38,286 bases of DNA from an uncultured Acidobacteriia bacterium. GTDB taxonomy: Bacteria; Acidobacteriota; Terriglobia; Bryobacterales; Bryobacteraceae. The first letter of the stretch is position 1. Each line of letters starts with the position of its first letter. The translations under genes and the position numbers were made by a program. The notes beneath the pieces are model-generated. The model did not search any database. It saw only the letters and a program-made list of their open reading frames with translations, and had not been told where the DNA came from. The stretch spans positions 1-38,286 of the forward strand of contig CAIRBY010000756.1 of the NCBI GenBank assembly GCA_903876865.1, in the 5' to 3' direction. This document shows, piece by piece, positions 8,643-16,885 of this stretch.

Positions 8643-9070
8643 CGGACGCGCCGTTGTTTGACCTGGAGCGGCGGGTGGCGGACGATCCATTTGCGCGATC
8701 GAAGGTTCCGCCCACGGGGCAGGAGCGGGCGATGGCGGAGGTGATCTGGGGGCACAAGGGGCGGGCGAATCCGATTCCGATTGCGCGGCTGTGCACGATT
8801 ATGGGCCTGAGCGAGCGGAGCGTGAAGGCTCTGAAACAGGCTCTGATTGTGACGCACAAGATGCGGATCGGGGCGCTGCGGGGCGGGGGCCAATCGGGGT
8901 ATTTCACGATTGTGGATGCGCAGGATCTGATGGTCACGATCGGGAGTTATCAGGGACAAATCATTGAAATGTGGCGGGTGTTGCGCGTGCTGGCGGAGCC
9001 ACACGAATTGCGGCGCCTGCATGGGCAGTTGGTGCTGGGCGAACGGCCGGCCGAGCAGGCGGCGGAGTAA
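8639..9070 (+). CDS. Winged-helix DNA-binding protein
   Basis: PIARLCTIMGLSERSVKALKQALIVTHKMRIGALRGGGQSGYFTI; ATGA overlap. Confidence 0.6.
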   Translation: MTDAPLFDLERRVADDPFARSKVPPTGQERAMAEVIWGHKGRANPIPIARLCTIMGLSERSVKALKQALIVTHKMRIGALRGGGQSGYFTIVDAQDLMVTIGSYQGQIIEMWRVLRVLAEPHELRRLHGQLVLGERPAEQAAE

Positions 9071-9074
9071 ACGC

Positions 9075-9647
9075 ATGGGAAGACAACAGGAAGCCAAAGA
9101 CACGAAGCCGCGAGCGCCGCGGGAGAAGCGGATCGCGGCGCCGGAAGAGACGGCGGATTTGCGGTTCCGCGAGAGCCTGATGGCATCGCCATACCGGGAC
9201 TTGCTGGAGGAACTGCAGGACGCGCCGCACGGGTCGACGCTGAAGATCGCGCGGCAGGCGCGGTACACGGTGGTCAAGTGGGTGCGGGAGCTGGGGCTGA
9301 AGGTGCTGTGGGCCCGGCGCGACGGGGATTTATACCTGAAGATCGTGGGCGAGGCGGAGGTGGTGGAAAAGCCTCTGACGATCGCGGGCGCGGTGCGGGA
9401 GGCGGCGGAGCATAAAGACACGGCGGCGGCGCGGCCGGCGGCGGCGCTGGCGGCGGTGGGGCACTCGCTGGAAGAGCGGGTGATCCTGGCGGGGCTGAAG
9501 CAGGCGGGTCCGCAGACGCTGCGGGAGCTGGCGCGATCTGTCGCGGTGACGCCGGTGAGCTGCAAGGAAACGATGGCGCGGCTGATCGGGCGGGGCGAGG
9601 TAGAGGAAGAGGATGGAGTCTTCCGCCTGAAGGCGGCGAAAAAGTGA
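9075..9647 (+). CDS. Double winged-helix-like DNA-binding protein
   Basis: Two HTH-like blocks, STLKIARQARYTVVKWVRELG and QTLRELARSVAVTPVSCKETMARLIGRGEVEEEDGVF. Confidence 0.55.
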   Translation: MGRQQEAKDTKPRAPREKRIAAPEETADLRFRESLMASPYRDLLEELQDAPHGSTLKIARQARYTVVKWVRELGLKVLWARRDGDLYLKIVGEAEVVEKPLTIAGAVREAAEHKDTAAARPAAALAAVGHSLEERVILAGLKQAGPQTLRELARSVAVTPVSCKETMARLIGRGEVEEEDGVFRLKAAKK

Positions 9648-10324
9648 AGCGGGGCGCGATTGTAGCGGAGCCGAAGGGGCTGGTGTTCCGGACGGACCGG
9701 GAGCACGCGCACGCGCCGCAGGTGGCGGCTGGAGCGCGGCGGCGGAAATGGAATGCGACGGAAGCGATCGACCAGACGATCCGGAGGGCGTACCAGAAGT
9801 TCATCGAGCAGAACGACCGGCATGCGCTGAAGCGCGCGGCGACGGAGATTCGGTGGCCGAAGCATGCTGTGGGCAAGCGGGCGGCGGAGCTGGGGTTTTC
9901 GCGGGTGAAGGAAGCGGACTGGTCCCTGGCGGAGGTCGCGATCCTGGAGGCCAACACGATGTATGGCTACGAAATGATCCGGAAGAAGCTGCGGGAGGCC
10001 GGCTTCGAGCGGTCGCGCACCAGCGTGTTGCAGAAGCGCAGGCGGATGGGCCTGGTGCGGGCCTACGACGGGTATTCAGCGACGTCGCTGAGCAAGCTGA
10101 TGGGGATCGATGGACATGGGGTGACGGCGTTCATTGAGCGGGGCTGGCTGGCGGCCGAGCATCGCGGGACGGGGCGGACGGCGGCGCAGGGCGGAGACAG
10201 CTACTACATTTCGCACGCGGCGGTGCGGGCGTTTCTGTTCGGGCATGCGGATGCGTGGGATCTGCGGAAGGTGGAGCGGTGGTGGTTTCTGGATCTGATC
10301 ACGGACGGGGCGATCACGAAATAA
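9644..10324 (+). CDS. HTH/Myb-like DNA-binding protein (paralogue 1)
   Basis: WSLAEVAILEANTMYGYEMIRKKLREAGFERSRTSVLQKRRRMGL; C-terminus AWDLRKVERWWFLDLITDG. Confidence 0.6.
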   Translation: MKRGAIVAEPKGLVFRTDREHAHAPQVAAGARRRKWNATEAIDQTIRRAYQKFIEQNDRHALKRAATEIRWPKHAVGKRAAELGFSRVKEADWSLAEVAILEANTMYGYEMIRKKLREAGFERSRTSVLQKRRRMGLVRAYDGYSATSLSKLMGIDGHGVTAFIERGWLAAEHRGTGRTAAQGGDSYYISHAAVRAFLFGHADAWDLRKVERWWFLDLITDGAITK

Positions 10325-10885
10325 ATGCTCAAGGGCGCGCGCAAGCACGAATTCTCGCCGGAGTTGGAGGCGCTGTTGCGGGAGGCATACCGCGCGGCGG
10401 ACAAGCGCGCGCTTTCGCAACGGCTGCGGCGGCTGATGCAATTGCGTCCGGACTGGCCGGCATGGGTGTGGTTCAACGAGGCTGCTCGGATGGGCTTGCA
10501 GGGGGAGATCGGGCGGCGGCGGTGGAGCGCGGCGGAGGACCGGGAACTGATGCTGGCGCTCGGGAGCGAGACGGTGGCGTCTTTGGCAGCGCGGATCGGG
10601 CGGACGCGGAAGGCGGTCTATCTGCGGGCGGAGAAGTTGCGGGTCAGCACACGGGTACGGGATGGGTTGAGCGCATGCGGCCTGGCCGAGGGATTCGGGG
10701 TGGGTGAGGCGACGGTAGCGCGCTGGATACGGGACGGATGGCTGACGCAGATTGAGGGGCGGATTTCGGAAGAGGCGGCGGCGCTGTTTGCGCGCGAATA
10801 TCCGAATGCGTATGACCTGCGGCGGGTGGATCAGGTGTGGTTCAAATCTTTGCTGACAGTGAGGGTAAGACGATGCCGGGCTTGA
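10325..10885 (+). CDS. HTH/Myb-like DNA-binding protein (paralogue 2)
   Basis: WSAAEDRELMLALGSETVASLAARIGRTRKAVYLRAEKL; C-terminus AYDLRRVDQVWFKSLLTVR similar to upstream gene. Confidence 0.6.
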   Translation: MLKGARKHEFSPELEALLREAYRAADKRALSQRLRRLMQLRPDWPAWVWFNEAARMGLQGEIGRRRWSAAEDRELMLALGSETVASLAARIGRTRKAVYLRAEKLRVSTRVRDGLSACGLAEGFGVGEATVARWIRDGWLTQIEGRISEEAAALFAREYPNAYDLRRVDQVWFKSLLTVRVRRCRA

Positions 10886-11331
10886 AAGCAGGGTATAGAA
10901 AGCGGCTATTCTCCGCGGTTCACGCGGAGGCGGCGAAGCGGAAGATCGACCACGATGCGCTGCACGATATGTGCGCGGAGCGGTTCAAGGTCCGGAGCAT
11001 GGCGGATATGACGGACCGGCAGTTGGCCTTCCTGTATCACGACTGGACGGGGAAGGGGCTGCGGCGCCGGGCGGCGTTGCCGCGGAAGGGCGAGGCGGCG
11101 GCGGCCGGCGCGGAGGCGCAGATCGTGAGCGGGGAAGAGCTGATCGAGCTGGGGCGGGAGTTTGCGAAGCGGGAGATCGGGGAGGCCGGGCGCGGAGATT
11201 TCATTGCGCGGCAGTTGCGCGGGCGGCGGGAGATCCGGACCAGGCGGGATTGGGTGAAGGTGATTGGCGGGCTGCGGGCGATGAATCGGCGGGCAGGGGA
11301 AATCGACAGGACACGAAAGGTGAGCTTATGA
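10873..11331 (+). CDS. gemA: GemA-like regulatory protein (Mu gp16 family)
   Basis: RLFSAVHAEAAKRKIDHDALHDMCAERFKVRSMADMTDRQLAFLYHDWTGKG is the GemA signature. Confidence 0.85.
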   Translation: MPGLKAGYRKRLFSAVHAEAAKRKIDHDALHDMCAERFKVRSMADMTDRQLAFLYHDWTGKGLRRRAALPRKGEAAAAGAEAQIVSGEELIELGREFAKREIGEAGRGDFIARQLRGRREIRTRRDWVKVIGGLRAMNRRAGEIDRTRKVSL

Positions 11332-11543
11332 CGATTTCAGATACGAATACGGTGTTGTTGTTTCTGGTGATTTGCGCGGCTGTGGCTGCATTGGCGGTGG
11401 TGGTGGACCCGAAGTGCTCCGGCTGGCTTGGCAAGCGGCTGTATATCCATTCCTGCGCGCAGAAAGAGGCACGTAGGACGTACCAGGCCGAGAAGAAGCG
11501 ACTGCGGGACGGCGCGCTGACGGCGAGCGTGGACGCGGCATGA
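11328..11543 (+). CDS. Small membrane protein
   Basis: TVLLFLVICAAVAALAVVVDP TM segment; ATGA overlaps. Confidence 0.5.
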   Translation: MTISDTNTVLLFLVICAAVAALAVVVDPKCSGWLGKRLYIHSCAQKEARRTYQAEKKRLRDGALTASVDAA

Positions 11544-11800
11544 GCGAGCGGACGGAGATTCCGCTGGAGGAGATGCCTTCGCTGAAGCGCGGCAACTCCT
11601 GCTATATCCACCTGGACGAGCGGACGGTATCGATCCACTGGGACCAGGCGCTGCCGGACGGGCCGCACAAGCCGACGCGGGTGGAGACAATGGCGGCGGG
11701 GGCGCTGCTGGGGATCGCGAGGACGCTGACGGGGCGCGGGGAAGAGGCGGTGATCGATGCAATCGCAATGTTCGAAAAAAAGAGGCGGCCGGGGCGGTGA
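11540..11800 (+). CDS. Hypothetical protein
   Basis: MSERTEIPLEEMPSLKRGNSCYIHLDERTVSIHWDQALPDG; operon position. Confidence 0.55.
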   Translation: MSERTEIPLEEMPSLKRGNSCYIHLDERTVSIHWDQALPDGPHKPTRVETMAAGALLGIARTLTGRGEEAVIDAIAMFEKKRRPGR

Positions 11801-11840
11801 GAGCGGGATTCGCGTCTGACAAAAGCGGAGATCGAAGGTA

Positions 11841-11990
11841 ATGTGGCTGCAGCAAGGTGATGGTGCGATGGGCGGACTGGCGGCGGGAATAGACAAGCGG
11901 GCGTGGGGCGTGGCGGATCATGTCTCGCGTGCGCGAGCTGGTGAACGCCGCCAGAATCCGTGGCGGAAGAGGAAAGCGACCATCACGTAG
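11841..11990 (+). CDS. 49-aa basic hypothetical protein
   Basis: MWLQQGDGAMGGLAAGIDKRAWGVADHVSRARAGERRQNPWRKRKATIT; below ORF-track length. Confidence 0.3.
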   Translation: MWLQQGDGAMGGLAAGIDKRAWGVADHVSRARAGERRQNPWRKRKATIT

Positions 11991-12004
11991 TAACTCTGAC
12001 GACG

Positions 12005-13042
12005 ATGCTGATTGGAAACGCAAAGAAGACCGCAAAAGTGTTACCGATGCTGGTGGAGCAGGCGAGGGAGAATTTCCCGGGCGATGTAAACCGGCAGCGG
12101 ACGGCGGTGCTGCTGGCATGGATCAATCTGGCGGGCATTCCAGGTTGGCAGCCGGAGATGGTGGGCAAGGTGGAAAAGGCGCTGCGGCTGTTCGCGCTGC
12201 TGGTAGTCTGCGTGGCGCTGGGTCATGGGGCGACGACGACGGTGGCGCAAACACAGATCGGCGCGCCGGACGCGCAGCACCTGGCGACGGGGACCATCAC
12301 GATCACGGCAACGGCACCATTCACTGCGGCGGACGGCGTGAGGGTGGAGATGACTCCGCTGACGGTGGAGATCCGGAACGGCGCGTTCAGCGTGAACCTG
12401 GAGCCGAACGATACGGGGACGCCGGCGGGGACGCAGTACGTGGCGGTGTGGGCGCTGGACGGCGCGCGATCGCGTACCGAGCGCTGGGTGGTGATTACGA
12501 GTGGCTCCACGCTAGCCGTGGGGGATGTGGTGGCGACTGTGATTGCGCCCACGGGTGTAGTGCAGCCGGGGCAGATCGCGCAGCATGGCGCCACCGCGGG
12601 GCAGACGCTGGTGTGGAGCGGGAGCACCTGGCTGCCGGGCGCGGTGACGGGCGGATCGGGCGGATCGGCCGGGCCGAACATTGCAGGCAGTTCGAATGTG
12701 ACGGCCGTGACGGCGTCGCAATCGCCGGTGGTGATTGGCAGCGGGTTGACGGCCGCGCACTACGCGGTGCGCTACTACGCGAGCGTGAATACGCCGTGCA
12801 CGGCCGGGGCCGAGAGTGTGAGTTTTCAGTTCACCTGGACGGACGCGGCGGCGCGATCGTTGACGACGGGGTCTCTGGTGATGGGGTCGTCGAGCCAGAA
12901 TTCGCAGGGGTATTTATCGGGCTTATTCGAGTTGTATGCCGGCGCCGGAACGAATGTTGCTTACGTTTCAACGGTGGCGGGGGGCTGTCTGACGGGGACG
13001 GCCAGTTATGACGTGCATGCGGTATTGGAGCAAATTCAATGA
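12005..13042 (+). CDS. Possible LLH-holin-like N-terminus followed by signal/TM helix and secreted beta-rich region
   Basis: VEQARENFPGDVNRQRTAVLLAWINLAGIPGWQPEMVGKVEKAL + LRLFALLVVCVALGHGATT + Thr/Ser/Gly-rich domain; alternative start ATG 12158. Confidence 0.55.
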   Translation: MLIGNAKKTAKVLPMLVEQARENFPGDVNRQRTAVLLAWINLAGIPGWQPEMVGKVEKALRLFALLVVCVALGHGATTTVAQTQIGAPDAQHLATGTITITATAPFTAADGVRVEMTPLTVEIRNGAFSVNLEPNDTGTPAGTQYVAVWALDGARSRTERWVVITSGSTLAVGDVVATVIAPTGVVQPGQIAQHGATAGQTLVWSGSTWLPGAVTGGSGGSAGPNIAGSSNVTAVTASQSPVVIGSGLTAAHYAVRYYASVNTPCTAGAESVSFQFTWTDAAARSLTTGSLVMGSSSQNSQGYLSGLFELYAGAGTNVAYVSTVAGGCLTGTASYDVHAVLEQIQ

Positions 13043-14022
13043 GAAAACGACTTTTGATGGCGGGCGCGCTGTTGGCCGGGCAGGCGATGGCGCAGGTATC
13101 GGGCGCGGGGCAGCTGGGCTGCCAGACGGCGCCGGTGGCAGGAGCGGCGTGGAGTAGCGCCACTTCGCTGAACACGACGCAGATTCTGATTACCAATGCG
13201 CCGGTGGGCCAGGTGGGCATCACGCTGGACACCACGACCACGATCACGGCGGGCGCGGTGACGTTTTTGGGCGACTATGGCGATGGCAACTTCGTCACGG
13301 TGCCGGCATCGCAGATCATCGCACCGGGGACGTTCGCCTCGATTGGCAATCCATACACGCTGATCGCGAGCACGAATCAGCCGTTCGTGGTGATCATGAA
13401 CGGCTTTTACAGGTTGCAGTTGAAGCTGAGCACCGCGATAACGGGGTCGGGGACGCTGACGCCGTATGTGGTGCCGCTGTGCTACACGCCGGCCGCGCCG
13501 ATCGGCATTTACAACACGTCGTTGCCGACGCTGACCAACGGCCAGGCGGCGATCAACCAGACGGATGCGAACGGGCGGCTAATTGTGAGCGGCACGGGCG
13601 GGACGTTCCCGGTGACGGAGAGCGGCACCTGGACGGTCCAGCCGGGCAATACGGCGAATTCGACGCCGTGGCTGGCATCGATCACGCCGAGCACGGGCGG
13701 GGGCTGGTCCAAAGCGAAGTACGCCACACAGACAACGACGGTTCAGACAGTGAAGGGATCCGCCGGCATTCTTGGCGGATATTTCATTTCAAATACGGCA
13801 AACAGCGCTAGTAGCTGCGTGCAGGTGTTCGATTCGACGAGCGCGACACTGGGCAGCACCACGCCGAACATGATCTATGAAATTCCGGCGAACGGGGCGG
13901 CGAACGTGGAGTTCGTGAACGGAGTGAACATGGCCACGGGCATCCAGCTGGCGGCGGCGACGACTTGCACGGGCAGCACCGCACCGACGAGCGGGCTGAA
14001 CATCACGGTTTATTACAAGTGA
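13039..14022 (+). CDS. Signal-peptide-bearing beta-rich phage protein
   Basis: MRKRLLMAGALLAGQAMAQVSG; C-terminal half resembles virion-type beta domains (GGYFISNTANSASSCVQVFDS...PTSGLNITVYYK). Confidence 0.65.
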   Translation: MRKRLLMAGALLAGQAMAQVSGAGQLGCQTAPVAGAAWSSATSLNTTQILITNAPVGQVGITLDTTTTITAGAVTFLGDYGDGNFVTVPASQIIAPGTFASIGNPYTLIASTNQPFVVIMNGFYRLQLKLSTAITGSGTLTPYVVPLCYTPAAPIGIYNTSLPTLTNGQAAINQTDANGRLIVSGTGGTFPVTESGTWTVQPGNTANSTPWLASITPSTGGGWSKAKYATQTTTVQTVKGSAGILGGYFISNTANSASSCVQVFDSTSATLGSTTPNMIYEIPANGAANVEFVNGVNMATGIQLAAATTCTGSTAPTSGLNITVYYK

Positions 14023-14030
14023 GGACGACG

Positions 14031-14714
14031 ATGAAGCGCGCATTCTTCCTTGGATTGATCAGCGCCTACACGGCATTCGGCCAGGTCTACGCCGTGACGG
14101 TGAATCAGGCGGGCGCCAACTACTCCACGGCACCGACAGTGACGCCGAGCGGTGGCGGGTGTACGACCCAGCCGACGTTTGTCGCGAGCGTGAGCAACGG
14201 CGGCTTGAACTCGGTGGCACCGACATTCATGGGCACGGGGTGCACGAGCGCGCCGAGTCTGGCAATCGGCGGGCCGGGAACGGGCGCATCGGCGGCGGCG
14301 GTGCTGCTGCCGGCGAGCATCACGGTGATGGCGGCGGTGCCGAGCACGGGCGGCAACGGGATTCAGCCGGCGATCGGCGGCACATATACGGCGTGGCAGT
14401 TCGCCTGCTGGCTGACGGTGCCGGCGGCGCGGGTACCGTTTTACGCGAACAACGTGTTCCGGATGCCGGGCACGTCCCAGGTCTCGCAGGTGATTCCGGG
14501 GCCGGCTGGTTTTGGCACCGCGCTGGCGACAGGAATCGTGACGGAGTTGGTGGATGTGGTGAACGTGACGTCATCTGTGGCTGTGGGCGTGGTGCAGGCG
14601 GCGGTGGTGAGCAGTTGCTCGGCGCAGCAATCCTCGCTGAACGCGTGGAATCCGTGGGCGAAATACGGATCCAGCTACCTGAACGGAGTTTGGACGGGAG
14701 TGACGATCCAGTGA
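14031..14714 (+). CDS. Secreted protein with fibre-like 'GxxYsxxPtVt' modules
   Basis: MKRAFFLGLISAYTAFGQVYAVTVNQAGANYSTAPTVTPSGGG... Confidence 0.65.
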   Translation: MKRAFFLGLISAYTAFGQVYAVTVNQAGANYSTAPTVTPSGGGCTTQPTFVASVSNGGLNSVAPTFMGTGCTSAPSLAIGGPGTGASAAAVLLPASITVMAAVPSTGGNGIQPAIGGTYTAWQFACWLTVPAARVPFYANNVFRMPGTSQVSQVIPGPAGFGTALATGIVTELVDVVNVTSSVAVGVVQAAVVSSCSAQQSSLNAWNPWAKYGSSYLNGVWTGVTIQ

Positions 14715-15448
14715 AACGCCTGCTGTTGCTGCTGGCCTCAATTGCCGCCGTGGCGCCTGGGTTTGGGGCCATTACCGTGGTCCAGACCCAGAATGGCGCC
14801 TGCACTACGAGCAACGGCAGTTTTACGACGGTGCCGCAGTCCGGGAGTTGCGGCTTCAGCGCCAGCGTCACAGCCGGCAATGTGGTGGTGCTGATCATCG
14901 AGACCCGGCAGAACACGCCAGCCATCAGTTCTCTGACCACCGCGGGCAAGGTCTCTACGTACAACTCCGCATACAGCCTTACGTCAGGCGGCGCAGTAGG
15001 GATCTTTTTCTATTGCGGCGCGGTGACGACGACCGGAACAGAGACGGTTGTGGCCAACGTGAGCCAGATCTATTTCGGTCACCTGTTCATGCTGGAGGCA
15101 AGCGGAACGAACGGCTGCACGGCGGACGGGACTGCTACGGGATCGAGTTCGCTCAGTCCTGGTTCTATCACGGTCTCGGTGGGGAGCTTGGTGATCAATG
15201 GGCTTTACGACAACACGACGAACTCAGACCTCGTGCTCACCGCTGGCTGGACGACGATTGGGCTGAACAACAACGGTGGAGTGTACAGGTCGGGCGCCGC
15301 GCAGTACATCAAGGCTGTGACCACCAGCTACAATCCCGCCAGCACGGGCAGTACCGACACCACCGTCAACGGCATCATTGCGATTCAGGCGGCAGCGGGA
15401 ACAACGTGTAAGGGCGGCTTGGCGCTGACGGGGACGGCGTGTAAGTAG
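14711..15448 (+). CDS. Secreted beta-rich protein
   Basis: GTG start; VKRLLLLLASIAAVAPGFGAITVVQTQNGACTTSNGSF. Confidence 0.65.
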   Translation: MKRLLLLLASIAAVAPGFGAITVVQTQNGACTTSNGSFTTVPQSGSCGFSASVTAGNVVVLIIETRQNTPAISSLTTAGKVSTYNSAYSLTSGGAVGIFFYCGAVTTTGTETVVANVSQIYFGHLFMLEASGTNGCTADGTATGSSSLSPGSITVSVGSLVINGLYDNTTNSDLVLTAGWTTIGLNNNGGVYRSGAAQYIKAVTTSYNPASTGSTDTTVNGIIAIQAAAGTTCKGGLALTGTACK

Positions 15449-15473
15449 GGCAAATGCGGACTAAGGGGCGGGC

Positions 15474-15749
15474 GTGAACGAACTGATCTCACTTATTAAG
15501 TCGCTGGAAAATGCCGGGGTTGCCGGATTGATGAGTTACTTGATCTACCGATTGGTGGATAAGTGGGCTCCTAAGTTCCTGGATGCGCAACAGGAAACGG
15601 CAAAGGCGATGCTTACTCTGGCGGCGAGCGTCAAGGAAGGGCAAGGCGAACAGCGGGAGATGCTGATTGCGATTCGTGTGCTGGCGACGGAGATCGGCGA
15701 CGTGAAGGGGCTACTGCGGGATATGGCGGCGGACAAGGAGAACGCGTAA
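15474..15749 (+). CDS. Small protein with weak TM segment (holin-like candidate)
   Basis: GTG start; NAGVAGLMSYLIYRLVDKWAPKFLDAQQETAKAMLTLAASVKEG. Confidence 0.45.
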   Translation: MNELISLIKSLENAGVAGLMSYLIYRLVDKWAPKFLDAQQETAKAMLTLAASVKEGQGEQREMLIAIRVLATEIGDVKGLLRDMAADKENA

Positions 15750-16096
15750 TGGCTGCGAGCGATGTGGAACGGGCGCGGCATGCGCTGGAGAAGGGAGCCA
15801 TCCTGCGGGTGTTGCAGGATGCGTACGGTGGGCCCGCAATGACGCTGAGCGGGCTGGCATCGGTGTTGGACAATCTCGGGTTCCCGATGTCGCCGATCGG
15901 ATTGCAGTTCGCCTTGACTTACCTGGGCGACACCGGCTTTGCGCGAGTGGTGAAGGCGAAAGACCTGCCAGGCTTCCGGCACGATAGGTTGCGGCAGGGA
16001 GAATCCCCGGAGACAGTGATGACGGCACAACTTACTCCGCTGGGACTTAAGTTACTCGACGGGACGGTGGCGGAGGACGAACAAATCCGGTTCTAA
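15749..16096 (+). CDS. Mu-like phage hypothetical protein upstream of gp27
   Basis: MAASDVERARHALEKGAILRVLQDAYGGPAMTLSGLASVLDNLGFPMS winged-helix-like; conserved position before DUF3486. Confidence 0.6.
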   Translation: MAASDVERARHALEKGAILRVLQDAYGGPAMTLSGLASVLDNLGFPMSPIGLQFALTYLGDTGFARVVKAKDLPGFRHDRLRQGESPETVMTAQLTPLGLKLLDGTVAEDEQIRF

Positions 16097-16097
16097 G

Positions 16098-16637
16098 ATG
16101 CCGCGCCTGAACACAGTTACGGAAGGGTGGAGCGACCTGGCGAAGCGGATCCTGGCCGAGGGTGCGGCGGCGGGCAACACGGCCGCATACGTCACGGAGC
16201 GGATTGTCACCGAGGCGGGCGACGACGTGGCGGAGCGTACGGTATCGCGGCGGCTGGCGGAATTGCGCGAAGCGGCGGCGGTGCGTACGGCGGCGCGGGA
16301 GCGGATGGAAGACCTGGTGGCGGCGCTGAAGGCCGGGAACGGGAGCGCGGCCGAATACATCCAGGCGCTGGCGATGCGGGCATTGGAACTGGAGCCGGAC
16401 GCGCTCACGGCGGCCGACCCGGTGAAGCTGCAGCGGCTTTCGCTGAAAGGCGAGGAACTGCGGCTGAAGAAAGACCAGATGAAGTTGAAGGCGCGGATGG
16501 TGGCACTGGACGAGCAGCGGCTGGCGTTGCTGGTGGAGCGGGAGAAGCGCGCGATCGCGATCTTGCAAGAGGGCAAGGGCGAGACGATGACGGCGGAAGA
16601 GCGGCTGAAGAAGGCGCGGGAGTTTTATGGGCTGTGA
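16098..16637 (+). CDS. Mu gp27-like protein (DUF3486), probable small terminase
   Basis: AKRILAEGAAAGNTAAYVTERI...ERTVSRRLAELR, helical C-terminus MTAEERLKKAREFYGL; directly before terminase. Confidence 0.75.
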   Translation: MPRLNTVTEGWSDLAKRILAEGAAAGNTAAYVTERIVTEAGDDVAERTVSRRLAELREAAAVRTAARERMEDLVAALKAGNGSAAEYIQALAMRALELEPDALTAADPVKLQRLSLKGEELRLKKDQMKLKARMVALDEQRLALLVEREKRAIAILQEGKGETMTAEERLKKAREFYGL

Positions 16638-16884
16638 AGCGGGGAAGGACCGAGTTGGCGGGACAGGCCGGGAGGCATGTCCGACGAAAGCGACGTGCCC
16701 GAATTGCGGGACGGATGTGATGGTCACGGGGTTTGACATCTACACCGACCGGAAGATCATGTACATGCGCTTTTCGGCGGGAGTGGGATCTGTGGCCGTG
16801 GCGGATCGGGAGCGGCCGGATGTGCATTGCGCGGCCTGTCACGCGGTGTTGCCGTGGACCGCGGCTGAACTGAGGGCTGCGTAG
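16627..16884 (+). CDS. Small zinc-ribbon protein
   Basis: CPNCGTDVMV...CAACHAVLPW. Confidence 0.6.
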   Translation: MGCEAGKDRVGGTGREACPTKATCPNCGTDVMVTGFDIYTDRKIMYMRFSAGVGSVAVADRERPDVHCAACHAVLPWTAAELRAA

Positions 16885-16885
16885 C

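Noticed and set aside
11920-13011. 363-aa plus-strand ORF overlapping the 12005 gene
   Set aside because: Gly/Asp/Arg-rich out-of-frame translation; the 12005 frame has signal peptide and plausible domain sequence.
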